NCBI GenBank assembly: GCA_046350555.1
Contig: JAXMAF010000011.1
Location: 62,001-126,000 of the forward strand
DNA: 64,000 nt
Direction: 5' to 3'
Source: JAXMAF01 sp046350555
GTDB taxonomy: Bacteria > Planctomycetota > Phycisphaerae > Phycisphaerales > SM1A02
Positions 52,536-62,300 of the stretch are shown piece after piece. A model generated the notes under the pieces. It did no database searches. It was given only the letters and a program-made list of their open reading frames with translations, and had not been told where the DNA came from. A program made the translations under genes and the position numbers. Every line of letters begins with the position of its first letter. Position 1 is the first letter of the stretch.

Positions 52536-53828
52536 ATGGCCACCTACGCCTACGAAGCCCTCAACTCAGCCGGCAAGCCCCAGAAAGGCACCATCGAAGC
52601 CGCATCGAGCGAGGAAGCGATCCAGCGCATCAAGTCGCAGGGCTATTTCCCCACGTCGGTGCGCGAACAGAAGGTCAAGGGCGACGGCGACGCCGGAAAG
52701 GCCGGCAAGGTTCGCGGGTCGAAGAAGAAGGGGAAGGGGCTCAGCCTCTCGTTCGGCCGCGTGAGCCTCAAGAAGCTCACCACGTTCACGCGCCAGCTCT
52801 CGACGCTCCAGGACGCAGGCCTGCCGCTGCTTCGGTCGCTCCAGATCCTCGAGGCGCAGCAGCGCCCCGGACAGCTCAAGGGAATCCTGTCGGGCGTCTG
52901 CGAGGACGTCGAGTCGGGTTCGACGCTGGCCGACGCCTTCTCGAAGCAGCCCAAGGCGTTCGACCGTCTCTACTGCAAGATGGTCAACGCCGGCGAGATC
53001 GGCGGCGTGCTCGACGTCATCCTCCAGCGCCTGGCCGACTTCATGGAGAAGGGCCAGCGCCTGCGCCGGCGCATCAAGGGCGCGCTCATCTACCCGGTGG
53101 CGGTCATCATCATCGCGACGCTGATCGTGACCGGCATCATGTATTTCGTGATCCCGAAGTTCCAGGAGATCTTCAACGACTTCGACGTCACGCTGCCGAA
53201 GCTCACCGTCTTCCTCATCGGCGCGAGCAAGTGGGTCGCCGGCGGCCAGCCGGGACAGAAGATCCCCGGCGCCATCTGGGTCCTCGCGTCGCCGGTCCTG
53301 CTCTTCCTCTTCCTGAAGCTCATACGCAAGACCGGGCCGGGCCGGGCGTTCACCGACATCGTCCGCGTGAAGACGCCCGGAATCGGAACGCTGGTGCGCA
53401 AGACCTCGATCGCCCGCTTCACGCGCACGCTCGGCACGCTCATCTCCGCCGGCGTGCCGATCCTCGAGGCGATCCTGATCACGCGCGACACGTCGGGCAA
53501 CTACGTCTACGAGAAGGCCCTGACGAAGGTCCACGACTCGATCCGCGAGGGCGAGACGTTCGCCGGCCCGCTCCGCGAGGCGAAGGTGTGCGACGCGATC
53601 GTCGTCAACATGATCGACGTCGGCGAGGAGACGGGCGATCTCGACGTGATGCTCATGAAGATCGCCGACAACTACGACGAGGAGGTCGATGTCGCGGTGC
53701 AGGGACTGCTCTCGCTGCTCGAGCCGGCGATGGTCGTCGTCCTCGGATGCATCGTCGGCGGCATCGTGCTGGCGCTCTTCCTTCCGCTCGTCTCGATGAT
53801 CGAGTCGGTCTCGTCCGCGAAGGTGTGA
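52536..53828 (+). CDS. pilC: PilC/GspF-family inner-membrane platform protein
   Basis: This 430-residue protein begins with YAYEALNSAGKPQKGTIEAA, the family opening, followed by a Lys-rich linker. Two T2SSF domains follow (LTTFTRQLSTLQDAGLPLLR and TSIARFTRTLGTLISAGVPI) with three transmembrane helices (GALIYPVAVIIIATLIVTGI; GAIWVLASPVLLFLFLKL; AMVVVLGCIVGGIVLALFLP). It anchors the extension and retraction ATPases to the membrane. It stands 46 bp before the first pseudopilin gene. Confidence 0.95.
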   Translation: MATYAYEALNSAGKPQKGTIEAASSEEAIQRIKSQGYFPTSVREQKVKGDGDAGKAGKVRGSKKKGKGLSLSFGRVSLKKLTTFTRQLSTLQDAGLPLLRSLQILEAQQRPGQLKGILSGVCEDVESGSTLADAFSKQPKAFDRLYCKMVNAGEIGGVLDVILQRLADFMEKGQRLRRRIKGALIYPVAVIIIATLIVTGIMYFVIPKFQEIFNDFDVTLPKLTVFLIGASKWVAGGQPGQKIPGAIWVLASPVLLFLFLKLIRKTGPGRAFTDIVRVKTPGIGTLVRKTSIARFTRTLGTLISAGVPILEAILITRDTSGNYVYEKALTKVHDSIREGETFAGPLREAKVCDAIVVNMIDVGEETGDLDVMLMKIADNYDEEVDVAVQGLLSLLEPAMVVVLGCIVGGIVLALFLPLVSMIESVSSAKV

Positions 53829-53874
53829 GTGGATCCAGGGCCCGAACGGAGCTCGCCGCCAATCCAGGCGTCAC

Positions 53875-54927
53875 ATGCGAAACCGTGCCAACAACCTCCG
53901 TCGCGCGTTCACCATCGTCGAGATGCTCGTGGTGGTGGCGATCATCGTCGTGCTCCTGAGCATCCTGCTCGTGGCCGTTTCGCTGGCGCGCGGGGCGGCG
54001 CAGCGGGCCAGCACGAGCTTCACCATGTCGTCGATCGCCAAGGGGCTCGCGCAGTTCAAGACCGACCTCGGCTACCTGCCACCGGTGCTCGGCCCGCGCA
54101 CGCCGTTTCCGCAGTCGAACATCGTCGTCGGTTCCGAGCGCGACGCGGTCTCGCCGCCCGACCCGACGTCGGGCCAGTACGGACAGGAACTCCAGAACTG
54201 GTTCAGCGAGACGACGCTGGCGGAGTACCTGCTGGGCGCGGGGGACCGCACGCAGGACGGCTATGGCCTCGTGGGAAACTATCAGCAGGCGCTCTCGCAG
54301 TTCGGCGGCAGTCCGGGCGTGAAGGAGCTTCCGCCGCTGGGCATCCGCAGTCCCGGCGCCGACGGCGTCTGGGGCGCGTGGACCAACCCGCGCTCGGGAT
54401 TCCCTGCGGGCGGGCAGCTCGTGAGCCGCAACCTCACGGGCTACACGCCGTCGCCACCGCTGCCGCAGCCGGCCCTCCAGGCCAACAACGATTCGATCAA
54501 CGGCAAGGTCTACGGACCGTACCTCGACCTCAAGGAGAGCCGCGTCGTGGGGCGGCTCGCGACGAACGGCGACGTCGCCTTCCCCGGCGATGCGGCGTAC
54601 GACGAGAGTCGTCCGGCGGTCATCACCGACTACTGGGGCCGCCCGATCCGCTACTACCGGCGGCTGCACGTGCCGCGCGATCCGAAGACGCCCGACCTCC
54701 GCGGAAACCTGGGCGACGTCTTCGTGCTGCGGCCGTGGACGCTCAAGGGCGGCGCCGAGGCGGACGGTCTCGCCGACGCGACCGGCGACACCACCACGTC
54801 GCGTCCGCTCCAGACGGCCGCGTTCGCGCTCTTCTCGCCCGGCAACGACCGCAGCTTCGACCTGACGCGCCGCGTCGACGCGGACAAGACGCTCAACAAG
54901 GACAACATCACGGAGGCCGGACAATGA
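53875..54927 (+). CDS. Pseudopilin 1 (prepilin N-methylation motif)
   Basis: This 350-residue prepilin-like protein has a short basic leader and the cleavage/methylation motif RRAFTIVEMLVVVAIIVVLL with Glu at +5, followed by a hydrophobic helix. The large C-terminal part (NLYxxPP-like LGYLPPVLGPRTPFPQSN) resembles GspG-type domains enlarged with planctomycete inserts. The ATG of the next gene overlaps its stop as ATGA. It would be processed by a prepilin peptidase encoded elsewhere. Confidence 0.88.
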   Translation: MRNRANNLRRAFTIVEMLVVVAIIVVLLSILLVAVSLARGAAQRASTSFTMSSIAKGLAQFKTDLGYLPPVLGPRTPFPQSNIVVGSERDAVSPPDPTSGQYGQELQNWFSETTLAEYLLGAGDRTQDGYGLVGNYQQALSQFGGSPGVKELPPLGIRSPGADGVWGAWTNPRSGFPAGGQLVSRNLTGYTPSPPLPQPALQANNDSINGKVYGPYLDLKESRVVGRLATNGDVAFPGDAAYDESRPAVITDYWGRPIRYYRRLHVPRDPKTPDLRGNLGDVFVLRPWTLKGGAEADGLADATGDTTTSRPLQTAAFALFSPGNDRSFDLTRRVDADKTLNKDNITEAGQ

Positions 54928-55655
54928 ACGCTGCGCTTCCGAACGTCGCCCGCGCGCCCGCGCATCGCCCGGCGCTCCTCCGGGCGCGGATGTCGGCGCG
55001 CACGCCTCGCCGCGCCCGTCGCGCATTCAGCCTGATCGAGCTGGTGATCGTGATCGGCATCATCGTGCTTCTCGCCGGCCTGGTGCTCGCGGTCGGCACC
55101 GGCCTCCTGACCCAGTCCGACGAGCGGCAGACCCGCGCGGCGATGCAACTGGTCGACGCGGCCATCGAGGAGTGGCAGCTCGCCTCCGGCCGGCAGTTCA
55201 GCTATGGCAAGAACGGCGTGCCGGCCGGCGCGACGTACGACTTCCAGGACACGCTCGCGGACAACGCGACGATGGTCGAATTGCTCCGCGCCGTCGGCGG
55301 CCCCGAGCAGTGCCGGGCGACGCTCGGTCGCGTCGACCAGAACCTGCTTCGCTCGACGCCCGGCGCCGGCGGACCGAATGCCGCGCCCGACCGCGAGTTC
55401 GTCGACGCGTGGGGCGCCCGCGTGATCGCGGTCTTCCCCGGACGCGCGTGGCTGCCCGCCGACGGCAACGCGAACAAGGACGCGGACGGCACGTTCCGCA
55501 CCGCGCAGGAGAAGCGCCTCGGCGTCTGCCGCAACAGGAAGATCCTGCTCGTCTCGGTCGGCCCCGACGGGCAGGCCGGCGATCTCTCCGGCAGCGACGA
55601 CGCGAAGAAGCTCGCGGCCGACAACGTCTATTCGTACGAGGGAGACAAGCCATGA
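54924..55655 (+). CDS. Pseudopilin 2
   Basis: This 243-residue protein has an unusually long basic leader (about 33 residues) before the prepilin motif RAFSLIELVIVIGIIVLLAG. The soluble part includes QLVDAAIEEWQLASGRQFSY and a VDAWGARVIAVFPGRAW stretch. It is translationally coupled on both sides (ATGA overlaps), so a single transcript is very likely. Which GspG/H/I/J role it fills is not clear. Confidence 0.85.
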   Translation: MNAALPNVARAPAHRPALLRARMSARTPRRARRAFSLIELVIVIGIIVLLAGLVLAVGTGLLTQSDERQTRAAMQLVDAAIEEWQLASGRQFSYGKNGVPAGATYDFQDTLADNATMVELLRAVGGPEQCRATLGRVDQNLLRSTPGAGGPNAAPDREFVDAWGARVIAVFPGRAWLPADGNANKDADGTFRTAQEKRLGVCRNRKILLVSVGPDGQAGDLSGSDDAKKLAADNVYSYEGDKP

Positions 55656-56497
55656 GCGCGACGACGCCACGGTGGGCGCACGGCCGCGCGTTCACGCTGA
55701 TCGAGCTGCTCGTGGTCATGGGCATCCTGCTGCTGCTCTCGGTGCTCACCACCGTCGCGGTGGGGGGCATCGCCCGCGACGCGCGCCTCGCCGCCGCGCA
55801 GAACACCGTCGTGACGGTGCTCGGCAACGCGCGGGCGATCGCGATCCAGGACAACAAGATGGTGCTCGTCACCTTCCGCGTGACCTGGGATCCGACCAAG
55901 CCGACGATCGACCAGCGCACCGAGGCCGTCGTCGCCGAGTGGACCGGGCGCACCGACTTCATCCCGCTCAACCAGGGCGGTCCGCTGCTCAAGGACATGT
56001 TCCGGCCCGTTCCGGGGCAGCCGCCGCGACAGCTTGCCGCGGGCATCAAGGTCGCCGGACCGCGGACCGACTTCGACCAGGACAACGTCTGGATCACCCA
56101 GCCGGAGTTTCGCAACAAGGAGACCGACCGCGCCTTCGGCGTCCTCTTCGGTCCCGACGGCACGGTCATCTCGCGGAACCCGCAGGCTCCCGCGACGCTC
56201 GCGCACTACGCGTGGCTCGATGCGAACGGCAACGGCAACCAGGACACCGGCAACACCGGATCGCCGGCCTTCTTCGCGTACGACGAGCTGGTCGACGAGC
56301 CGAACATCAACTTCGTGCAGTTCCTCGTCGTCTTCGACGATCGCGACGCCCGCGAGCGGTACGACGTGGCAACGTGGAACGGCGTGACCGGCGGGCCGAA
56401 CGCGGAGAACGTCCGGCGCGCCAACCTCAGCGAGTACATCAGCGCGCTGAGCGATCGGATCCACTTCAACCGCTACAGCGGGGTGGTGCAGCGATGA
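55652..56497 (+). CDS. Pseudopilin 3
   Basis: This 281-residue protein has the prepilin motif GRAFTLIELLVVMGILLLLS near residue 12 and a beta-rich C-terminal region (LGNARAIAIQDNKMVLVTFR) resembling GspH. Its start and stop overlap the neighbouring genes by 4 bp. It contains a small Asp/Asn loop (DANGNGNQDTGN) that looks calcium-binding. Confidence 0.86.
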   Translation: MSATTPRWAHGRAFTLIELLVVMGILLLLSVLTTVAVGGIARDARLAAAQNTVVTVLGNARAIAIQDNKMVLVTFRVTWDPTKPTIDQRTEAVVAEWTGRTDFIPLNQGGPLLKDMFRPVPGQPPRQLAAGIKVAGPRTDFDQDNVWITQPEFRNKETDRAFGVLFGPDGTVISRNPQAPATLAHYAWLDANGNGNQDTGNTGSPAFFAYDELVDEPNINFVQFLVVFDDRDARERYDVATWNGVTGGPNAENVRRANLSEYISALSDRIHFNRYSGVVQR

Positions 56498-57678
56498 CCC
56501 GGCGACGCAACAGCACGGCTTTCGTCCGGATGGGCGGCGTCGGCGCTCCACGCCAAGTCGGCCGGATGGGTCCAATGGGCCCGACGGGCCGAGTCGACTC
56601 CACGGCGCATCGCGAGCGGCTCGCCGCGCCGCGGGCCTTCACGCTCGTCGAGCTCCTGCTGGCGATCTTCATCCTCGGCATCGGGATCATCTCGGTCGCC
56701 GCGATCTTCCCCGCGGGCATCGCCCAGCAGCGCCAGAGCGTCGACGACACCGTCGGTGCGCAGGTCGCGGAGAGCGCGATGTCGGTGCTGCGCAACAAGC
56801 TCAAGCCGGAGATGTTCGGCGTGGGCGGCGGCTTCGTGATTCCCGGCGACTTCGGCTGGAGCCGGCCGGCGTTCTTCCTCGACGCCAGCCCGCCGACCCT
56901 TCCCGATGGATCGAAGCCGCCGACGGGCTCGATCGCGATCTTCAAGGGCAACTCGGGCTGGGGCGGCGCGACCGATTCCGAGGTGCCGTGGAACCCCGGC
57001 GCGACGTACTTCGACGTGGTGAGCAACTCGATCGCCACCTTCGGCAACGCGCCGCCGCCCATCGTGATCACGCAGCGCGAACGGTACTACCCGATGTCGT
57101 CGGCGTACTCCACCGCGACCGCCGCGGTGCGCCCGCAGTACGTCTGGGATGTCATGTTCCGCCGCTTCCAGGGGCGCATCTACGCGGCCATCTTCGTCTA
57201 CCGCGCGGGCCGTCCGGGTGGAGAACAGATCGCCTACACGGTCGCCAAGAGCCCCTCCAATCCGAACCAGCCGCCGCTGCCGATCTGGGTCGATCTGCTC
57301 AACACGTCGCCGTTCAAGGCGATCACCATCGGCGGCCTCGACGGCAACGCCAACACCCCCCTCGACAACGCCCAGGTCCCCGGCACCGCGGCCGGCATGC
57401 AGTTCGACATCTCCGACGACGCCTTCGCGTGGCAGCTTCCCGGCCAGTGGCTGCTCGACCAGAACGTCAACGTGCATCGCGTGCTCGCGGGGCGGCGCAA
57501 CATCGGCGAAGGACCCGTGACGCTCATTCGTCCCGTGCCGGCCCTGCCGGACATCGCGGCGTTTCCGTATCCCACGGGCTTCGGGCCGGGCACGGTCACC
57601 TCGATCTTCTACATCCCCGCCAAGGACCCGTCGGGCGCGACCCTCACGCCGGTCTTCGTGACGGTGAAGGAGCTCTGA
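56494..57678 (+). CDS. Pseudopilin 4
   Basis: This 394-residue protein has a long leader of about 47 residues that includes GRMGPMGPTGRV, then the motif RAFTLVELLLAIFILGIGII. The Gly at +10 to +14 and the following AAIFPAGIAQQRQSVDDTVG resemble GspI/PilV minor pseudopilins. The soluble domain is large for the class. Its stop overlaps the next ATG (TGATG). Confidence 0.85.
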   Translation: MTRRRNSTAFVRMGGVGAPRQVGRMGPMGPTGRVDSTAHRERLAAPRAFTLVELLLAIFILGIGIISVAAIFPAGIAQQRQSVDDTVGAQVAESAMSVLRNKLKPEMFGVGGGFVIPGDFGWSRPAFFLDASPPTLPDGSKPPTGSIAIFKGNSGWGGATDSEVPWNPGATYFDVVSNSIATFGNAPPPIVITQRERYYPMSSAYSTATAAVRPQYVWDVMFRRFQGRIYAAIFVYRAGRPGGEQIAYTVAKSPSNPNQPPLPIWVDLLNTSPFKAITIGGLDGNANTPLDNAQVPGTAAGMQFDISDDAFAWQLPGQWLLDQNVNVHRVLAGRRNIGEGPVTLIRPVPALPDIAAFPYPTGFGPGTVTSIFYIPAKDPSGATLTPVFVTVKEL

Positions 57679-59225
57679 TGCGACAGCACGGAACGAGGAT
57701 GCACGCCGCCCTCGGCGGCGCCGCCAGGCGCCGGGCGTTCACGCTGACCGAACTGCTCGTGACGGTGGTGATCCTGATCGTGATCATCCTCGCGACCAGC
57801 AAGATCTTCGCCACGGCGAGCAAGGTGACCTCGCTCGGCCAGGCCAACGCCGACCTGCTCCAGACCGCGACGGCGCTGGAGCGACAGGTCCGTCGCGACA
57901 TCGAGCGCCTGACGCACGACGGCTTCCTCGTGATCCGCTCCTACGCGGTGCCGAACAACGTGCGCCAGATCCAGTTTCCCGGCGCCTCGCCGCCGGCGCC
58001 GTTGCTCAATCCGCTGCTGGCGCCGAACGCGATCGTGCGCAGCGACCAGCTCCTCTTCTTCGCCAACGGCGTGGAGAGCACGCAGCAGTTCGTCGGCTCC
58101 GCGGCGCTCTTCGACGACGCCGGCAACGTCATCACCGAGGTGCGCAGCCAGCAGGGGAGCGCCTATCGCGTGCTCTACGCGCACGGCGTGCAGTTCGGCG
58201 ACCAGATGCCGGTGCGACTCGATCCGGGCGCCTTCAGCGACGGCAGCGCCGTCGTGCCATGGTCGTGGGACGATCCCAACGACGGGCCCGACCTCGAGAC
58301 GCAGGAGTTCTACAAGTACGGCACCGGCAACCTGCTCCAGTACAACACGCCGCCGACGGCCACGCCGCAGCGCGTGATCGGTTCGCAGCCCGAGGCGCGG
58401 CAGTGGACCCTCGCCCGCCAGCCGGTCCTCCTCGGCGACGACGGCGGCTCGCTTTGGTACTACCGGGTCGGCGACGCCTTCGCGCCGAGCCCCGTGCCGC
58501 AGAACGGCAAGCCCGGCGACGCGCCCAACAGCGCCCCGGGACTCTGGCCCAACACGCCGGGAACGCCGTTCAACACGCTCATTCCAAGCTCGCGCGTCGA
58601 CGTCGCTGCGACGAACCTCGCCGATGTGCGATCGATCGTCACCAACAGCGGCGCCAACACCTGGCTCCAGCAGCGGCAGCGCATGGTCGACGCGCTCACC
58701 TTCCCGCGCGCCGAACGGGAGAGTCCGTCGATGCTGCGCGCCGACCAGATGCTCGTCTCGCCCGGGATCGCCGCGGGCTGCTCGTCGTTCACGGTCGAAT
58801 GGACGTACGCCTCCGGCGTCGGGACGGCGTTCAAGTCCGATGGAACGCTCGTGCCCGGCGTGCGCGTCGCGACCGGCGCGGAGCAGCCGTGGTTCGGAAT
58901 GCCCGACGCGTCGCGCGGCGTCTACCAGCTCTCGCAGGCCGGCTCGATCAGCGGATGGGACTGGGGCAAGGTCGCCGGCGGCACGATCTTCCCCGCGAAC
59001 ATCGAGGCCTCCGGAACGCTCAATCCCGGCGCGGTCCAGTACTACGTCGCGACCTTCGGCTACAACCAGAGCCAGCCGCTCGACGCCAACGACGCGCCCA
59101 ACGTGAACCTCGCGTATACGCCATGGCCGACGGCGCTGCGCTTCACCGTCACCCTCCACGACCCCCGCAACGTCCTCGAGCAGGGACGCGTCTTCCAGTT
59201 CGTCGTCGCCCTTCCGCAGCGATGA
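57678..59225 (+). CDS. Pseudopilin 5 (GspJ-like)
   Basis: This 515-residue protein has the prepilin motif RRAFTLTELLVTVVILIVII at residues about 18-37 and the segment TATALERQVRRDIERLTHDG, which matches the GspJ/PulJ type (LxxxxxRxxRDI). GspJ is normally about 200 residues, so the C-terminal 300 residues are extra. Another 136 bp separate it from the giant GspK-like gene, with a GAAGGAAC-like ribosome site there. Confidence 0.85.
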   Translation: MRQHGTRMHAALGGAARRRAFTLTELLVTVVILIVIILATSKIFATASKVTSLGQANADLLQTATALERQVRRDIERLTHDGFLVIRSYAVPNNVRQIQFPGASPPAPLLNPLLAPNAIVRSDQLLFFANGVESTQQFVGSAALFDDAGNVITEVRSQQGSAYRVLYAHGVQFGDQMPVRLDPGAFSDGSAVVPWSWDDPNDGPDLETQEFYKYGTGNLLQYNTPPTATPQRVIGSQPEARQWTLARQPVLLGDDGGSLWYYRVGDAFAPSPVPQNGKPGDAPNSAPGLWPNTPGTPFNTLIPSSRVDVAATNLADVRSIVTNSGANTWLQQRQRMVDALTFPRAERESPSMLRADQMLVSPGIAAGCSSFTVEWTYASGVGTAFKSDGTLVPGVRVATGAEQPWFGMPDASRGVYQLSQAGSISGWDWGKVAGGTIFPANIEASGTLNPGAVQYYVATFGYNQSQPLDANDAPNVNLAYTPWPTALRFTVTLHDPRNVLEQGRVFQFVVALPQR

Positions 59226-59361
59226 CGCGCCGCGCGTCGTCTCGCGTCGCGACGCGCCGCGGTCCCGCCTGAACACGACACCAGCCATCGCGAGCAGACC
59301 GACACGACTCGTCGCGCGGAGCACACCCAACGAGACGCTCTCGCCGCGAAGGAACACACCC

Positions 59362-62300
59362 ATGGCCGCCACCCGCTCCTCGCTCTCCGTCCATCGACGC
59401 GGCAACACGCTCGTGCTGGTCACCGCGCTGCTCGTGCTGCTGGTGATCGTCGCCACGGCGTACCTCAGCCGCACGCGCGGCGAGCGGGGGCTCGCCGTCG
59501 CCACCCAGCAGGCGCAGCTCCGCGACGACCGCTCGCGCGTCGTCGGCGACGCTCTCGCCGGCGAGATCGCCGAGTCGCTCTTCGTCCGTCCCGTGCCGAA
59601 GGTCGGCGCTGGATCGGTCCCTCCGCTGCGCATCCTCAGCGGCGTGGTCACGCAGCCGGCGGCCGGCTCGAACCTTCCGCGACTGCCGATTCCGGCGAGC
59701 GCGGTGCGCCACGGCGCCGACTTCGCGCCGGGGAATCCGACGGCGGGCACCTACGACTACAACCACCCGCCATTCAACACGATCCCGTGGACCAACTGGC
59801 CCGACTTCCCGCCATACCCGCGCGGCGTGGCCAACCCGTCGGGCTTCACCGGCCTGCATGACGGCAATCCGGCGGGGAACCCGGGCTACGGCGACAATCG
59901 CTGGCTGCGCAGCCTCGAACCGCTGCGCGCCGTCGCGCTCTCCGGCGTGCCGACGCCCCTTCCCGGGCCGGACGGCGTGCCGTTCACCGACGATGACATT
60001 CCCACGTACACGCACTGGCAGCACCTGACCAACCTCGCGCGACCCGAGAACGGCTATCGGCTCTGCTACAACATCGCCGCCGTCGACCAGTCGCTCATCA
60101 CCGACCTGACTTGGCCCGTCGAACAGTGGCTGCCCCAGATCGTGCCGACGAGCGACCCCGCCGGGGCCGTCGTCGGCGCGCTCGCCGGACAGATCAGTCC
60201 GGCGTCGGCGACGTACCTCTACACGAACCTGGCGCCGGCGCCCGCCGGCGGCGTGGTGCAGTTCAACCCCGGCTTCTCGCAGCGCTGGGAGGCGTGGCTT
60301 GGCAACAACGGCGCCAACCACGCCGACAACTTCGCGACGCAGTCGCTCATCCCGCCGAACTTCTACCTGCTGAACGACCTCAACGGCAACGGCATCCCCA
60401 ACGAGCCCGGCGAGCGTCCCGAGAACGCGTTCGACGGTCCGGGGAGCGCGGGCTTCCCCTTCGGCTGCGGCCGCTGGGACGTCGAGCGGGTGATGACCGA
60501 CACCGACGGGGACGGCTACACCGACGCCTTCTGGTTCCTCGCCCCGCCCGCCTCCGAGCGCGGCCTGCGCCAGCTCGTGGCGGTGAGCGTGGTCGACAAC
60601 GGCGGCCTGCTCAACGTGAACACCGCGTCGCGCTTCACGCTCGCCAACGTCTCGCCGCCGAACAACATCACGGACACCCGGCGCAAGACGATCGGGGCGA
60701 CGCCCGCCGATGTCGCGCTCGTCGGCCAGAACGTTCTCACCAACCCGCTCTTTCCGTACGGCAACTGGAACGCCGGATACTTCGACACGGTGCTCAACCA
60801 CGCGTTCGACGGCACCGGCGGCTTCAACTACTTCACGACCGACCAGCTCTACGTGCAGTTCCAGCCGGAGATGTTCGAGACGTGGACCACCGGCGCCCCG
60901 CCGCGGGCCCGCAACTTCCTGAGCGAGATCGGCGTCAAGGGCAACGGCGCGTTTCCCCTCTCGCTCACGTCGCAGGACGAGCGCAGCCGCTACTTCCGCT
61001 CGATGGGCACGCAACTGGATGCGCCGGCCGACAACCTTCGTCCCTTCACCTTCGCCGACGAGCTCGAGCTGCGCATGTATCGCGGCCGCAACAACGCATC
61101 GATCCTCTCGCGGCTGGAGCGAGCGGTCGATCGGCGCGTCGGCGACCTCTACGGCGGCACGCCGACCGGCGCCGGCAACCAGCGCATCTTCCTCCGGTCC
61201 GACGACTTCCGCGAGGAGACCAACGGCTTCTTCAACATCCTCTCGCCTCCGGCGCTGGTGAAGGACAACCGCTCGAAGCTCACGACGTGGAACGCGACGC
61301 GCAACGACCTCATGCCGCCGTGGCTCTGGCCGTCGCCGCATCCGGACGCGACCCAGCTCCAGTACGTGCGCAACCCCGGGACCGGAATCTACGTCTTCTC
61401 GTGGGTCCAGCCGCCCGCGCTCGGAACGCCCGAGTACGCCACCTGGGTGCAGAACTGGAACGGCCGCATCCGCAAGGTCGACCTGCGCGACACGCCGAAC
61501 CTCAAGGCCGGCGCGAGCGCCAACGACCAGCTCGATCCGAAGCTCTCCAACGCCTACATCTCGACGCGCACCGCCGTGCTGCGCGACGCCATCGAGCGGG
61601 CGTTCGCGGAGGTCGCACCGGATCCGCAGGGCCCGGCGTCGTTCATCGGACACACCTACGTCGGCAACTTCTCCGGCGGGCTCGGCGGCAACCTCGACAA
61701 CTTCCGACGGCTCCGCAAGCTCTGCGACAGCTTCGCGAACAACATCATCGCGGCCGCGGATCGCGACGACATGCCGATCACCGTCGATCGGCTCTATCCG
61801 CCGGCGGGCGACCCCGATCCGTATCCGGATGTGACCGACGACAGCCAGGCGTCCGGCGGACCCAAGGGTCGGGCGCGCCGCTATCCGGGTTTCGAGCGGC
61901 AGCCATTCCTGGTCGAGTCCTTCGTCGCCCACGTCTATCCGGTCTTCACCGTTCCGCCGGGCTACAAGAACTCGGGCGACCGAACGGTCTTCTCGGCCGC
62001 TCCCGGCCAGACCGCGGACCAGAGCACGACGATCTTCGCGGTGACCATCGCCAATCCCTTCGACACGCCGCTTCCGCTGCGCGACGATCCCGCGACGCCG
62101 CAGAACGAGCTGCTCACGACGCCGACGTTTGAGCTGGAGATCTTCGGCAAGCAGGTCCCCCTGAAGGATCTCTATCTCGCGAACAACCAGCTTGCGTACC
62201 TGCCGTCGTGCCAGTTGCCGCCGCCGCCGTATCTCTGGAGCGGGCTCACCGACCTCCAGAAGCAGGCGTACCTGCCGCGCACGTTGACGCTCTACGCGAT

